64,000 nucleotides of DNA from Dactylorhiza incarnata. Its lineage: Eukaryota > Streptophyta > Magnoliopsida > Asparagales > Orchidaceae. Where the stretch lies: assembly GCA_033032865.1 (NCBI GenBank), contig JAWHQI010000005.1:10068001-10132000 (forward strand). Direction: 5' to 3'. The notes beneath the pieces are model-generated. The model saw nothing but the letters and a program-made list of their open reading frames with translations, was not told the origin of the DNA and made no database searches. Positions 22,171-33,204 of the stretch are shown here, piece by piece; within the stretch, counting starts at the first letter, position 1, and every line of letters starts with the position of its first letter. Both the position numbers and the translations under genes were made by a program.

Positions 22171-23868
22171 TGATGAGTCCCAATTATATACACATTTTTG
22201 GACTCATCTGGGCCGATTATCTAGTCTTTGTACTACACTTTAGGCATGTTTTCATTCATATTTGATATTCCATGCTATGTACACTTTTAGGCCCGTTTCG
22301 GTGTATTTTCTTGTTTATCTTACTCATTCTTTATGGTGCAATTTAATTTCTATATTTGAGAATGTGTGGAATGCCCATTTGCGTGGCCCGACGATCTTTC
22401 ATGTTGATACGAGGGTTATGCGAGTGTTCTGGGGCGCAAAAACTGCACAGGAACACTGCGCACGATCACTAACTTTCTTCGCGCACGATCACTGATCGTG
22501 CGCCGCCGATCATGCGCGTTCATTTGCAGCCCAAAGTTGCCTTTGGATTTTGGTCGTGCGATTGCTACGCACGATCGTGCGCTTGGTCGTGCGATTTATT
22601 ATTTTCTGTAGTTTTGTCTTGCAGGTTTCCGGCTACAGCGCGCACGACCACTAACAGCCCAGTGCGCACGACCACTGGTCGTGCGCCACTAGTCGTGCGC
22701 ACTGTTTATTCCAGCGCCTATTTATAGCCCTGCTCACGAATTAGGGCGGGATGATCCATTTTCAGCGCCGTTTTCTCGCTCCAGAGCGCCCTCTTCGCCA
22801 CTCCATCGCCGCCCAGCTCCGGGCATATTCTTCACGCCAATCTCGAGCCGGAGCATCCTCTCGGCCTCCTCCATCATTTAGAAGATTCCAAGCTCCATTT
22901 CAATGGATTTTGCACTATATCCTTGGAGTTCTCCGGCAAGATCGTGGCTGAAGGCTATTGACGAAGAAGACGGGTCCATTGGCAGGTAGTGATAGCCCTC
23001 TTCTACCCCGGACGGCAGTTGAAGACCGAGCCCGGACGAGGATTGACAACCCTATATTCCGGCCGTGAATCTCCGACGAGTCTTCGTGCTTCGGTTGTAA
23101 TCTTACCTCCTCCTTGTTATTTTTGCTAATTCTATTTGATGTGTGTGTTTGTATGTTTCTATATGAATGATGTCCATAAACACTAAATATTATTAGTGTA
23201 CTTTTCCATATGTTTGTGGTTTATGTGATTTGAGGAGCACCCCATTCCATCCTCCATCCCACCGCCACGTTCATTTGCCGCACTAGCAATTGCTAGTGGC
23301 GTGCTTGTCGCAGAGGTGCTTACGACCCTCATTCCGTAAGACTACTCGTCCATCCGCCAAGCTAAGCGATGCTTACGGCCCATGTAATCCATTCCGACTC
23401 CGCCGGTGCGAACCATTCCATCCGCAAGCCTTCTCGTCCGTCCGCCTAGTGAAGCGTGGCATAGCGGCCCGTGTAATCCATTCGCCTTACGAAGCAGCGA
23501 GCTCAAGGCCTGCACAGTTCGATTCTGCTTGCCTACTCGTCCATCCGCCCTTGCGATGCAGTGCACTCAAGGCCTGCCTAGTCTCGTTCCTGCCAAGCGA
23601 AGCATTGCATAGCGGCATTGCATAGGAGTAGTTGTAGTATTTTCTTTTATTTTCCCAAAGCCAAATCAACTCTCCCGCATTCCATCCGACTTAAGGACTT
23701 CAATCTCAAGTCCTTTCTCAATAGTAAACTCCACCTTAATGTGTTCCTTCGAGATCGATACTTGGGGATTCACTCCCACATTTTATATTACTTGAACGAT
23801 CGGTACACTGCCGTTTCATGCCGCAGTCTTGCTACCTCCTATAGCGGTGTGCTAAGATTTGCGCATCA
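22171..23868 (+). repeat. 5' LTR of element B
   Basis: 1698 bp, TGATGAG...GCGCATCA. Differs from the 3' copy by scattered substitutions and by a 12-bp segment in the leader that is present only in the 3' copy (near 27770). Confidence 0.93.
22481..22726 (+). promoter_or_regulatory. U3 dyads and TATA box of B 5' LTR
   Basis: A perfect 10-bp-arm dyad (GCGCACGATC/GATCGTGCGC) lies at 22481-22503 and a perfect 11-bp-arm dyad (GCGCACGACCA/TGGTCGTGCGC) at 22664-22686. TATTTATA begins at 22719, 33 bp after the second dyad. The 3' LTR has the same at 27615-27637 and 27670-27677. Confidence 0.8.
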
Positions 23869-23874
23869 AGTTTT

Positions 23875-23892
23875 TGGCTTCGTTGCCGGGGA
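23875..23892 (+). other. Primer binding site of B
   Basis: TGGCTTCGTTGCCGGGGA, two bases different from the tRNA-Asp complement seen in C, at the same six-base distance from the LTR end. Confidence 0.8.
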
Positions 23893-24124
23893 ACACAGTC
23901 GTGTGAGTTTTCTTGAGAGGGAGAGCCGAGAGATAGTAGTTCTTCCATTGTGTATAGCCGCTTTGTTATTTTTGTTTGCTTTTTAATTATATAGTGTTTG
24001 TTATTATTTCTTCCTCTTCTGTTTTTAGAGTTTTAAGCAAGTTTAATCCAAGGAGTTTTATTAGTTTGTGTAGACTTCCTTGCAAAGAATTTCAGTTTCA
24101 TTATATCTGCTTTTATTGTTTAAA

Positions 24125-25354
24125 ATGTCTTCATGGGATATTTCTCATAGCACTTACGACAAGATGGTCTATTATATAGACCAAATGAAGGAGTTAAATG
24201 CTAGGCAGTGTAGGAACCTTGTTTGCGTGTTGTGTCGAGGAGAGGGTCATGAATTGAAGGACTGTCCTAGTCTTTTCAATCCTGACCGCTGCTCCTCCCC
24301 TCATGACAACATTTTCCCTATCACTCATTCCTTACCCATGGAGGCAATCGTGCCCTCTATCCCTTAGTCTATCTCGTGCATGGATTCCTCACTCCCTGTG
24401 TATGGCTTCACTCCTAGTGATGATGATCACTCATCTGTTGGCCAACAAGGAGAGGAATGGGAGCTCCTAGATGCACCTGAGTGTGATGAGGAAAGTATTC
24501 TTTCCATCGGGGAGGCGTTAGCAGATCTTTTTGCGGAGGAACCAAATCTTTTTGTTCCTCCAGTTTCTTTGCAAGATTTTTCTACACACATTCTTTATGA
24601 TCCTATCGAAGTGAAGGAGTGGGGTGATGCTTCTGACTCGGAGGATGCTCCAAACTGGGATGAGGAGTTTGTTTTCCCCGAAGGGGAGAATGAATGCTTT
24701 GAACACGATGGTGCACCTCGGTGGGATGAGGAGGATACTCTCTCTGATGAGGAGGTTTGCACTTCCTTATGGGACGAGGAGGTCCAACTCACCACCGAGG
24801 CCCTTGAGTTCTTGGGTTCCCCTCGCTATGATACTTACGATGATGATAACGATCTATCCTTGGATCCTGCTGGAAGTGAAACAGGGATCACTCCTATAAT
24901 TACAGATTATTTATGTCTTTCTTCTATTTTGTTTCCTGACCATCCTTCTTTACTTGAACACGTGCAGGGGGATTCAACAGTGGTAAATCTTTGGGAAGCT
25001 GAACCTGAAATGCCCTCCACTGCTAATCCACCTCTATCTCCTCTTCCTGATATTTTTAATGCTTATTCTTTTCCATCCATGCAGGATTTTGAGTATGTTG
25101 ACCCATTTTTGGGTAATGATGAAAACCAATACTTGCAGGGGAAATACAGTGTTGTGATGGTGTTTCCCTTGAAGGATTGGCTGCAGGGAGGCAAAAGATA
25201 TTCATATCCTGATCTAATGTCGGAAGAGAAGAAGAAGGCGAAAAAGAAAGAGATTTGGGGAAGGAGGATAAATCCGTCCTTCTGCTCCTACTGCTGGGTC
25301 TTCAGACCTATTTCTTTTATTCTCAGTTACCATTTTAAATCAACATACAGTTGA
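24125..25354 (+). CDS. Acidic zinc-knuckle protein of element B, unknown function, one in-frame TAG
   Basis: ATG at 24125 opens 80 codons to a TAG at 24365-24367; the same frame then stays open for 328 more codons to 25354. Residues about 34-49 contain CVLCRGEGHELKDC, a CCHC zinc knuckle (C-x2-C-x4-H-x4-C), normally an RNA-binding gag motif. After the TAG the protein is strongly acidic and carries a degenerate repeat: DAPECDEESILSIGE, DAPNWDEEFVFPEGE, GAPRWDEEDTLSDEE and LWDEEVQL. The C-terminus turns basic (SEEKKKAKKKE). There is no capsid-like, protease or polymerase homology. It occupies the place of gag. The function is unknown; a packaging or trans-acting role is only a guess. Confidence 0.6.
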
Positions 25355-25430
25355 TCTTTTTGGCATGCTTGTAATAATTAGGATATTTTCGTCTTCTCTT
25401 CTATGTTTAGACACTATTATTAAAACTGCA

Positions 25431-27121
25431 TAATACAGGTATTTAGTCCAGCTTAAGGACGGTAAACAAAAGCGCTGCTGGGAGACAACCCAAGTTTTTA
25501 TTGCTAACCTGTTAACAGTTTAGTGTTATATATATATTTTTGCTTGGAGCCTTTTTGCCTGCAGGTGTGCGGCAATTTCTTTGGTGGCGGACTCTTGGAG
25601 CAAAATTTTCAGAATTTAACGCCAAATCTTCTGGTATGCTCACTTCTGAGCATGTGGTACACTCTGCCTTTTCTCCTTAGTTTAATGTTTAAAGAATCAT
25701 ATTTTAGATTATGCTTTCATGTAAGTCTGGGGGAGAGTGAGAACCATGCACGTGCACACACGCACGCATTCCGGTAGTGTTATTATTTTAGCTTTCCGTT
25801 TATTTCAGCTTATCAATTTCTTATGTGGCACGCACTACTGCACCCATTATGCATGCACTTACTTGCGAGTGCTACCGTGCCAAATTTCCTTTTGGAATGG
25901 AGCCGGGAAGTCAATTGTGTTAGCTAGGAATTGTGGTTTGGAGTACGATGTCGACCCCAATAGTGTTCTAATCGAATACTCATGTTTTGCATATAATTTT
26001 GCGTAGAAGCTATTTCTATTTTCATGCTTTGTATCTTTATTCTTATCTAATCTAGTAATTAGAGTTTTATTTTACTCAAAGCATGAACCTGTGCCGATCT
26101 ACCGGTAGTGTAGGTGAGTTGGTATTGAACGCTAGATTCTTATTTCTCGAGTCGGGAGAAAGAGTTATCTTTCTCGGTGGCTAAGAACTTGCCAATAGTG
26201 ACTTTCGAAACATAGGCACCGGGTAGTTCTAACGCATTAGCATGATGTAGGCCATTCTTTGGACAGTTTGAGCTTTGAGCCAAAAACTAGAAATTTACCC
26301 TTGCTAACCAATTTTGAGACTATCCCACCTTTTCTATTTAGCTCCACCGCTCTCGCTTAAGCCAAGATTAACAAACTTGTATGCACACGTGTTTCGAGCT
26401 TTATAATATAACTGATTATTGTGCCGTGCTGTTTTATGCATACACATTTGGATTGCTTAAGTTGAAGAAAAAAAATAAAAAAAAGTATTAGTGAGCTAAA
26501 AATTGAAAAGATTAGCGCTCCAAAAGAAAAAAATCTGAGCTTTATGTTTTAATTCAGAAATTCTAAATTGTTTGATAGGAATTACCTTATATTGGGTGTA
26601 GGCGATGAACACATCAACTTTATTTGTTGCCGGGGTTTACAAATTGTATTGCTCAAATGTGTTAGGTGCGTTAGCCTCCGAGTTTATCATTGTATACCCT
26701 ACCACAACCTAAGCCACATATTTACCCGAAAGCCCTATTGACTAGTGTGTAGTTTTACCTAATGCTGTGGAGAGAGCGCGAAAGTGCGAGCTTATGGCTC
26801 CCGACACCGATGGATTTCGGTGGAGTTAGTTCCGTATCCCGTATTTTTTGAAATACTCGTCTGAGCGCGTCTCTACATTCTCCCTACACGTGACTGGAAG
26901 ATCTCACTTGGTTCAGCTTTTGAGTAAACTAATCTCTTATTTACTATTTTAGATATTTGTAAATTACATTGCATAGTAGAAATTTCTTCTACGAGAGCTT
27001 TATGCATATGATTATTTGATTTCGCATATTACACCTAGCCACAATCACCTTTCTAACCCTTGTTTTTCCCGTCCGCCAAGAGTAGTTTGCTCGGGACGCG
27101 CAAACAGGTAAGTCTGGGGTG
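25431..27121 (+). other. 3' noncoding region of B with conserved blocks and purine tracts
   Basis: Holds the 63-bp block (25431-25493), the ATGCTCA-CTTC-TGAGCAT hairpin (25636-25653), the internal purine tract AAGTCTGGGGGAG (25725-25737), the ATCTTTCTCGGTGGCTA block near 26170, and the 3' purine tract at 27110-27121 (here with one G fewer). Confidence 0.75.
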
Positions 27122-28829
27122 CGATGAGTCCCAATTATATACACATTTTTGGACTCATCTAGGCCGATTATCTAGTCTTTGCACTACACTTTAGGCATGT
27201 TTTCATTCATATTTGATATTCCATGCTATATGCACTTTTAGGCCCGTTTCGGTGTATTTTCTTGTTTATCTTACTCATGCTTTATGGTGCAATTTAATTT
27301 CTATATTTGAGAATGTGTGGAATGCCCATTTGCGTGGCTCGACGATCTTTTATGTTGATACGGGTGTTGTCCGAGTGTTCTGGGGCGCAAAAACTGCACA
27401 GGAACACTGTGCACGATCACTGACTTTCTTCGCGCACGATCACTGATCGTGCGCCGCCGATCATGCGCGTTCATTTGCAGCTCAAAGTTGTCTTCGGATT
27501 TTGGTCGTGCGATTGCTACACACGGTCGTGCGCTTGGTCGTGCGATTTATTATTTTCTGTAGTTTTGTCTTGCAGGTTTCCGGCTACAGCGCGCACGACC
27601 ACTAACAGCCCAGTGCGCACGACCACTGGTCGTGCGCCACTGGTTGTGCGCACTGTTTATTCCAGCGCCTATTTATAGCCCTGCTCGCGAATTAGGGCGG
27701 GACAATCCATTTTCAGCGCCGTTTTCTCGCTCCAGAGCGCCCTCTTCGCCACTCCATCGCCTCCCACATTTGGGAGGAGCTCCGGGCATATTCTTCACGC
27801 CAATCTTGAGTCGAAGCGTCCTCTCGGCCTCCTCCATCATTCAGAAGCTTCCAAGCTCCATTTCAACGGATTTTGCACTATATCCTTGGAGTTCTCCGGC
27901 AAGATCGTGGCTGAAGGCTATTGACGAAGAAGACGGGTCCATTGGGAGGTAGTGACAACCCTCTTCTACCCCGGACGGCAGTTGAAGACCGAGCCCGGAC
28001 GAGGATTGACAACCCTAGATTCCGGCCGTGAATCTCCGACGAGTCTTCGTGCTTCGGTTGTAATCTTACCTCCTCCTTGTTATTTTTGTTGATTCTATTT
28101 GATGTGTGTGTTTGTATGTTTCTATATGAATGATGTCCATAAACACTAAATATTATTAGTGTAATTTTCCATATGTTTGTGGTTTATGTGATTTGAGGAG
28201 CGCCCCATTCCACCTCCATCCACTGTCACGTTCATTTGCCGCACTAGCAATTGCTAGCGGCGTGCTTGTCGCAGAGGTGCTTACGACCCTCATTCCGTAA
28301 GACTACTCGTCCATCCGCCAAGCTAAGCGGTGCTTACGGCCCGTGTAATCCATTCCGACTCCGCCGGTGCGAACCATTCCATCCGCAAGCCTTCTCGTCC
28401 ATCCGCCTAGTGAAGCGTGGCATAGCGGCCCGTGTAATCCATTCGCCTTACGAAGCTGCGCGCTCAAGTCCTTCACAGTTCGATTTCGCTTGCCTACTCG
28501 TCCATTCGCCCTTGCGACGCAGTGCGCTCAAGGCCTGCCTAGTCTCCATCCCACCAAGCGAAGCATTGCATAGAGGCATTGCATAGGAGTAGTTGTAGTA
28601 TTTTCTTTTATTTTCCAAAAGCCAAATCAACTCTCCCGCATTCCATCCGACTTAAGGACTTCAATCTCAAGTCCTTTCTCAATATTAAACTCCACCTTAC
28701 TGTGTTCCTTCGAGATCGATACTTGGGGATTCACTCCCACATTTTATATTACTTGAACGATCGGTACACTGCTGTTTCTTGCCGCAGTCTTGCTACCGCC
28801 TATAGCGGTGTGCTAAGATTCGCGCATCA
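27122..28829 (+). repeat. 3' LTR of element B
   Basis: 1708 bp. The first base is C instead of T (CGATGAG), judged from alignment with the 5' LTR. Ends GCGCATCA, followed by the ACCGT target duplication. Confidence 0.93.
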
Positions 28830-28834
28830 ACCGT

Positions 28835-29135
28835 GCGATATATACAAACATGATTTATGGGTAAAATAAGATGATCCATCCACCTGCATGAACATCAACA
28901 CGGCTGGGAATATCCTTCCAACTATATATAAATACATAAAAAGGTTAGGAAGCACCATGTGCTTACCCACAACAACAAGAAACGCAAAAGCAAACCAAGA
29001 CGGGCGTAAATAGTGCACATAGCGCGGAAGTGATAAAAAGAGAAATACAAGCAATTATGGCTCGAAAAGGATGTGCACAAGAGTGAAAACTAGCCCGGAT
29101 TAGTCCATAAAATGGTATATAAATGGGACTCATCA
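28835..29135 (-). repeat. LTR of element M, proximal part
   Basis: Continues the minus-strand LTR interrupted by B. On the minus strand it starts TGATGAGTCC at 29135, preceded by the purine tract at 29136-29149. Confidence 0.85.
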
Positions 29136-30415
29136 CACCCCCAGACTTACCTATTTGCGCATCCCGAGCAAACAAATCCGGCGGGATATGAAAATGGTAG
29201 TTAGAGTAGAGAATTGCAAAGAAGGAGTAAGATGCAAAGTATCATACCCATGGTAATAGAATTTCAGCAAAAGAAGATTCTAACTATACTAACTAATTTA
29301 CAATAGTATAAATGCGCAAATAAAGATTTATTTGTACTCAGATGGTGAATCATGAGGAATTTTGCAGTCGTGCCCGGTGTGATAGTAAACGAGCACCTCA
29401 GGAGGGTGTTGCTAAAGATTGGAATTCAGGGGTAACTCCGCTGAAATCCATCAACGTTGTGAGCCATAAGCTTGCCCGGTCACACTCTGTCCATGGTGCT
29501 AGCAAACTTGTAAGGTGAATCAACAGGGCTTTCGGGTTTTTACGAGGCTTAGGTTATGGAATGATATACAAAGATAAACTTGAAGGCTACGCAACCAAAA
29601 TGAGCTACAACCATATGCATGCTCTGAACAAGCACAAAACAGAATGAGTGTGACACACCCCCAGACTTAGCTTGAATATTGCGTGTGCACAAAGCCTACT
29701 CCAACTGATTTTCTCAATTATGCACAAGGGGAATTCTTTTCATTTCTATTTCTTCCTCATATTATTTTTCTTTTCATTTGCTTTCTGCTTTCTTTTTATT
29801 TGAATCCCCCATTTAGTTCACCCAAAAATGTTCAGCATAATTGTTTCTCATCATCACAGAGTTTACACACATCACACCCAATGATAATTATACTCTTGAT
29901 TAGCTCAAGGACTTGGCTGCGAAAGTGGGATAAGCTTCAGGCTTTGGTGATTTGAAGGAAGTGTTGAAACAAAGGATGGGTAGGCACAAAGTTGGCTTGC
30001 AAAGGTAAACGCGTAGGTCACAGAAATCAAAGCTCAAACTAGCCAACTAAATGGCCTACGTCACGCTCAACTTATTGAGTCGCTCTCACCCATGCTTTAA
30101 GAGTCGCTTGGGGCAAGTTCTTAGCCCACGAGAAAGGTAAACCTTCCTTCCGACTCGAGCAACACACAACTAGCGCTTGCTTACACACAACATCGTGCTA
30201 CCACAAATTTCAGTCACATTCACTAAATGAGTAAATTAAATCAAAAAGTATGCAAAAACACTAGTTGTAAATTAAAAGCATAGAGATAATCTAATTATTA
30301 CTCAAATTTCTGTGGGAGCATGCGGATGCGACTAGAGCACTACAAGAGTCAACATCACACTCTGATTTGCAATTCCTAAGATAACATCCTATTTCACAAT
30401 CCAAACCAAGATAAG
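29136..30415 (-). mobile_element. Element M: 3' internal remnant of a minus-strand Athila-like element
   Basis: Reverse complement of the region before the 3' LTR in A and C. It carries the 3' polypurine tract (29136-29149), the second internal purine tract (29654-29669), the conserved TTTCTCGTGGGCTAAGAACTT block near 30115-30140 and the GTGATGTTGACTC block near 30335. It is cut at 30415 by LTR E, so no coding part remains. Confidence 0.8.
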
Positions 30416-31943
30416 TGATGAGTCCCATTTATATATATATATATTTGGACTCATTTGGGCTGATATTCGAGTGTTTGCACCACATTTTAGGCACGTTTTC
30501 ATTTATATATACTATTCCATGCTAGGTGCACCATTAAGCCCATTTCGGTGTGCAATTGCATTCCTCGTTGTTGGGGGTAAGCACACCGTGCTCCCCTTCC
30601 CTTCTTTGATGCATTTTTGTGCTGGACGTGTATTCCCAGCTGGTATATCTTATTTGCAGGTGACCTGATCGTCCCATTTTCCCCCAAAAGTAATTTCTGT
30701 GCATATCGCACGGTCGTGCGTTTCCTTGATGCACGGTCTGTGCGGTCGTGCGTCTATGTCTGGGAAGAAAATGGAGCGTCAGAGTTTACTCGTGCGTTTT
30801 AACGCACGGGCGAATTCGTCCGTGCATGAGTAAAACGCACGGTCGACCTGTATCTTCGTGATTTCAGAGCATCGGATTTTACCCGTGCGTCTGAACGCAC
30901 GGGCGACATTGGTCGTGCGTGAACAAATCGCACGGGCGGCGCAGCATCTTCTCCAAGCGATATTTTATCCGTTAATATCGCACGGTCTGTGCACGAGCAT
31001 GCGTTCGACCGCGCGTGACCAATTTTCAGCCTGTTTCCTATAAAAAGCAGGAATCGAGGCAGTCAACGGGAGGAGCGATAGAGAATGACCGGGAGTGATT
31101 CAGAGAGCGGGAAATCTCTTCCTTCCTGCTACTCTTGAGGGCTGAAGGCTTCCCCTTCATCTCCTCCACCATCAAGGCCATTTCCGATGATTTCCACCTC
31201 CATCCTTCCATCCGGGAGCATTAGGAAGCTACATCCACCATTAGCTCAAGCATTCCTCATCAAGGAGACCAAGGAAGCGCTGAAGATCGTAGGAGCGATG
31301 ACAGCCTCCTTCGAGCCAAGCTCACCATCTGAGGGCCGAGTCCGGAGAGAGCCCGACAACCTCTCATTCCGGCCGTGAACCCAAGCCGTGACTTCTTCTT
31401 TGTGGTCCTATCTAACCTTGAATGCTTATACTTCATTTTTGTGTTGTATGAACACGTGTTAAGTTATTCTTAAGGAGTTTTGCTTTCCTTCATATGCACT
31501 GATGTAGTGGTGGCATGAATAGCCCCTTTGTTCTTAGTGATTTTCTGTGATTCGTTGTGGGTGAAGCCACTAGCAATTGCTAGTGGTGATGTTTTGAGAA
31601 GAGGTGTGCGACCCTCAACCGTCATAGTGACTTCCCGTCCACGCGCCTTCCGAAGCACGGCATCGCGGCCGTTGCACCCATCTCGCCTTGCGAAGCGGAG
31701 TTTTGACCCGCATCTTTCTTCATTCTGCAATAGCGTAGGAAACCAAATCAACCCCCCCCCTGTTGTTACTTATTACTCCTTTTAACTGATTTCCTGTTTA
31801 GAGCAAATCGTACTACCCAACTTGCGGTCCTTTGAGAACGATATTCGGGGAGTTCCTCCCTATTTTATTACTTGAGCGACCGGTGCACTGCCGTCGTATC
31901 GCATTTCGTGTCTGCTAATTAGCAGTGCCGAAAAAGTGCATCA
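30416..31943 (+). repeat. LTR E (5' LTR of an otherwise lost Athila-like element)
   Basis: 1528 bp, TGATGAG...GTGCATCA, same family as M but on the opposite strand. TATAAAAA at 31039-31046; U3 holds CGTGCGT/ACGCACG dyads, one perfect (CCCGTGCGT/ACGCACGGG, 30882-30903). A run of 9 C lies at 31752-31760. It is followed by AGTTTTTGG (31944-31952), the first internal bases including the start of the primer site, then by unrelated copia LTR sequence. ATAAG precedes it as possible target duplication. Confidence 0.85.
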
Positions 31944-31952
31944 AGTTTTTGG

Positions 31953-33022
31953 AATAACTAGGAGTAAAAACTCCTACAGGAATCAAATAAAGTTTGAAAC
32001 AAAACTTCTCTTTGAATCTCAATAGAGATTAACTTCAGATTTGGAGAAACTGAATCTTCTTCTTCCTTTAGGGTGAAAGCTTGAATCTTCAAATATTAGG
32101 AAGAATAGTGAATCGGCAAACCTGATCTGAATATGCGCTTTGATTAAATCGAAAAGATCTTCAATATTGAGAGCAGCAACTTGATCAAAGGCCTTCTTAT
32201 CTGAGAAATCTTTAGCAACACTGAAGAACAAAACTTGAGCGGCACAGAAGTTAGATCTCAGAAAACTTGTTCAGCAAGAGAGGAAGAAACGGCTAGAAAA
32301 TATTATCTCTTTTTAACAATCGTGTGCTTTCTTGTGTTTGCCCTAAAAATAAAAAACTATTTATAGGGAAACCTCCAACGGCTCGGGCGACGAACAAGGA
32401 GTGATCGCCACATGTACTATACATGGCGGCGAACAGTAATTTTCAAAAACGAAACTGAAATTTGAAATCCGTCTGTCCGTCATTCGTCGAGTCTTCACGT
32501 GAACATTCGACGAATTGACTTGGTCTTGAAAAACACTGATAAAACATTGAAAATTGTCTTCTGTTATCATTCGTCGAAATTCGTCGGGAGTTCTCGAGAA
32601 CATTCGACGAATATACTTAGCCGCAGAAAATTCTTCTTTAAACTTGAAATTTGGCTTCTGTCTGGATTCGTCGAGATTCATCGGAACTTCACGAGACATC
32701 CCGACGAATTGACTTAGACAAGAACAAAATTCATTATGAAAACCTGCTCCATTCCTCAATCTTGAAAACCTTCAGTTATGAGTATATGAAGTACACCCCA
32801 ATAGAGAGATTACACATGGACCAACACTTTGTTCTACACAATGAGGGATTACATTGTCTAAAACTGTGTTTGGTGATCCATTGCAACCTGACTTTGGTGT
32901 GCACTTAGCATTAAGACCTGTCATAATACATCTAAACAGTTATCATCAAATACATACTCAATTCAATTTAGTTCACTAGGGACATCTTCAAATCCAGGTA
33001 ATTGTGGATACAATACCCAACA
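31953..33022 (-). repeat. 3' LTR of element D, truncated
   Basis: Matches 51679-52749. Starts TGTTGGGTATTGTATCCAC on the minus strand at 33022. Minus-strand TATAAATA at 32358-32365. Three ATTCGTCG...CGACGAAT inverted pairs lie at 32482-32515, 32569-32612 and 32666-32709, upstream of TATA on the minus strand. Confidence 0.9.
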
Positions 33023-33036
33023 ATCTCCCCCTATTT
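33023..33036 (-). other. Polypurine tract of D
   Basis: On the minus strand AAATAGGGGGAGAT lies directly before the LTR start at 33022, the usual copia arrangement. Confidence 0.85.
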
Positions 33037-33204
33037 GAAGATGTCATAACCCTATGCACTAAGTTGAATTGTACAGAAAATATAATGAACAAGAAAAACA
33101 ATAATCAGGCAGTAATAAGTAAAGAGAGTATCAATGTTTAACTTCACATATATATATATATATAAACACAGAAAAAACAACATGATTCTAGAGATCAGTG
33201 CAGT

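Larger units (their letters stand above)
22171..28829 (+). mobile_element. Element B: complete non-autonomous Athila-like retrotransposon
   Basis: Two LTRs (1698 and 1708 bp) flank a 3.25-kb internal region. The five bases ACCGT occur at 22166-22170 and 28830-28834, a perfect target duplication in the LTR of element M. A tRNA-Asp-like primer site and a 3' purine tract are present. The internal region has no gag core, protease, RT or integrase, only one unusual acidic reading frame with a zinc knuckle. Movement would have required proteins from another element. Confidence 0.93.

Noticed and set aside
33146..33166. TA dinucleotide run near the D 3' LTR as a promoter
   Set aside because: Simple repeat; the actual TATA box of D lies inside the LTR at 32358-32365 on the minus strand.
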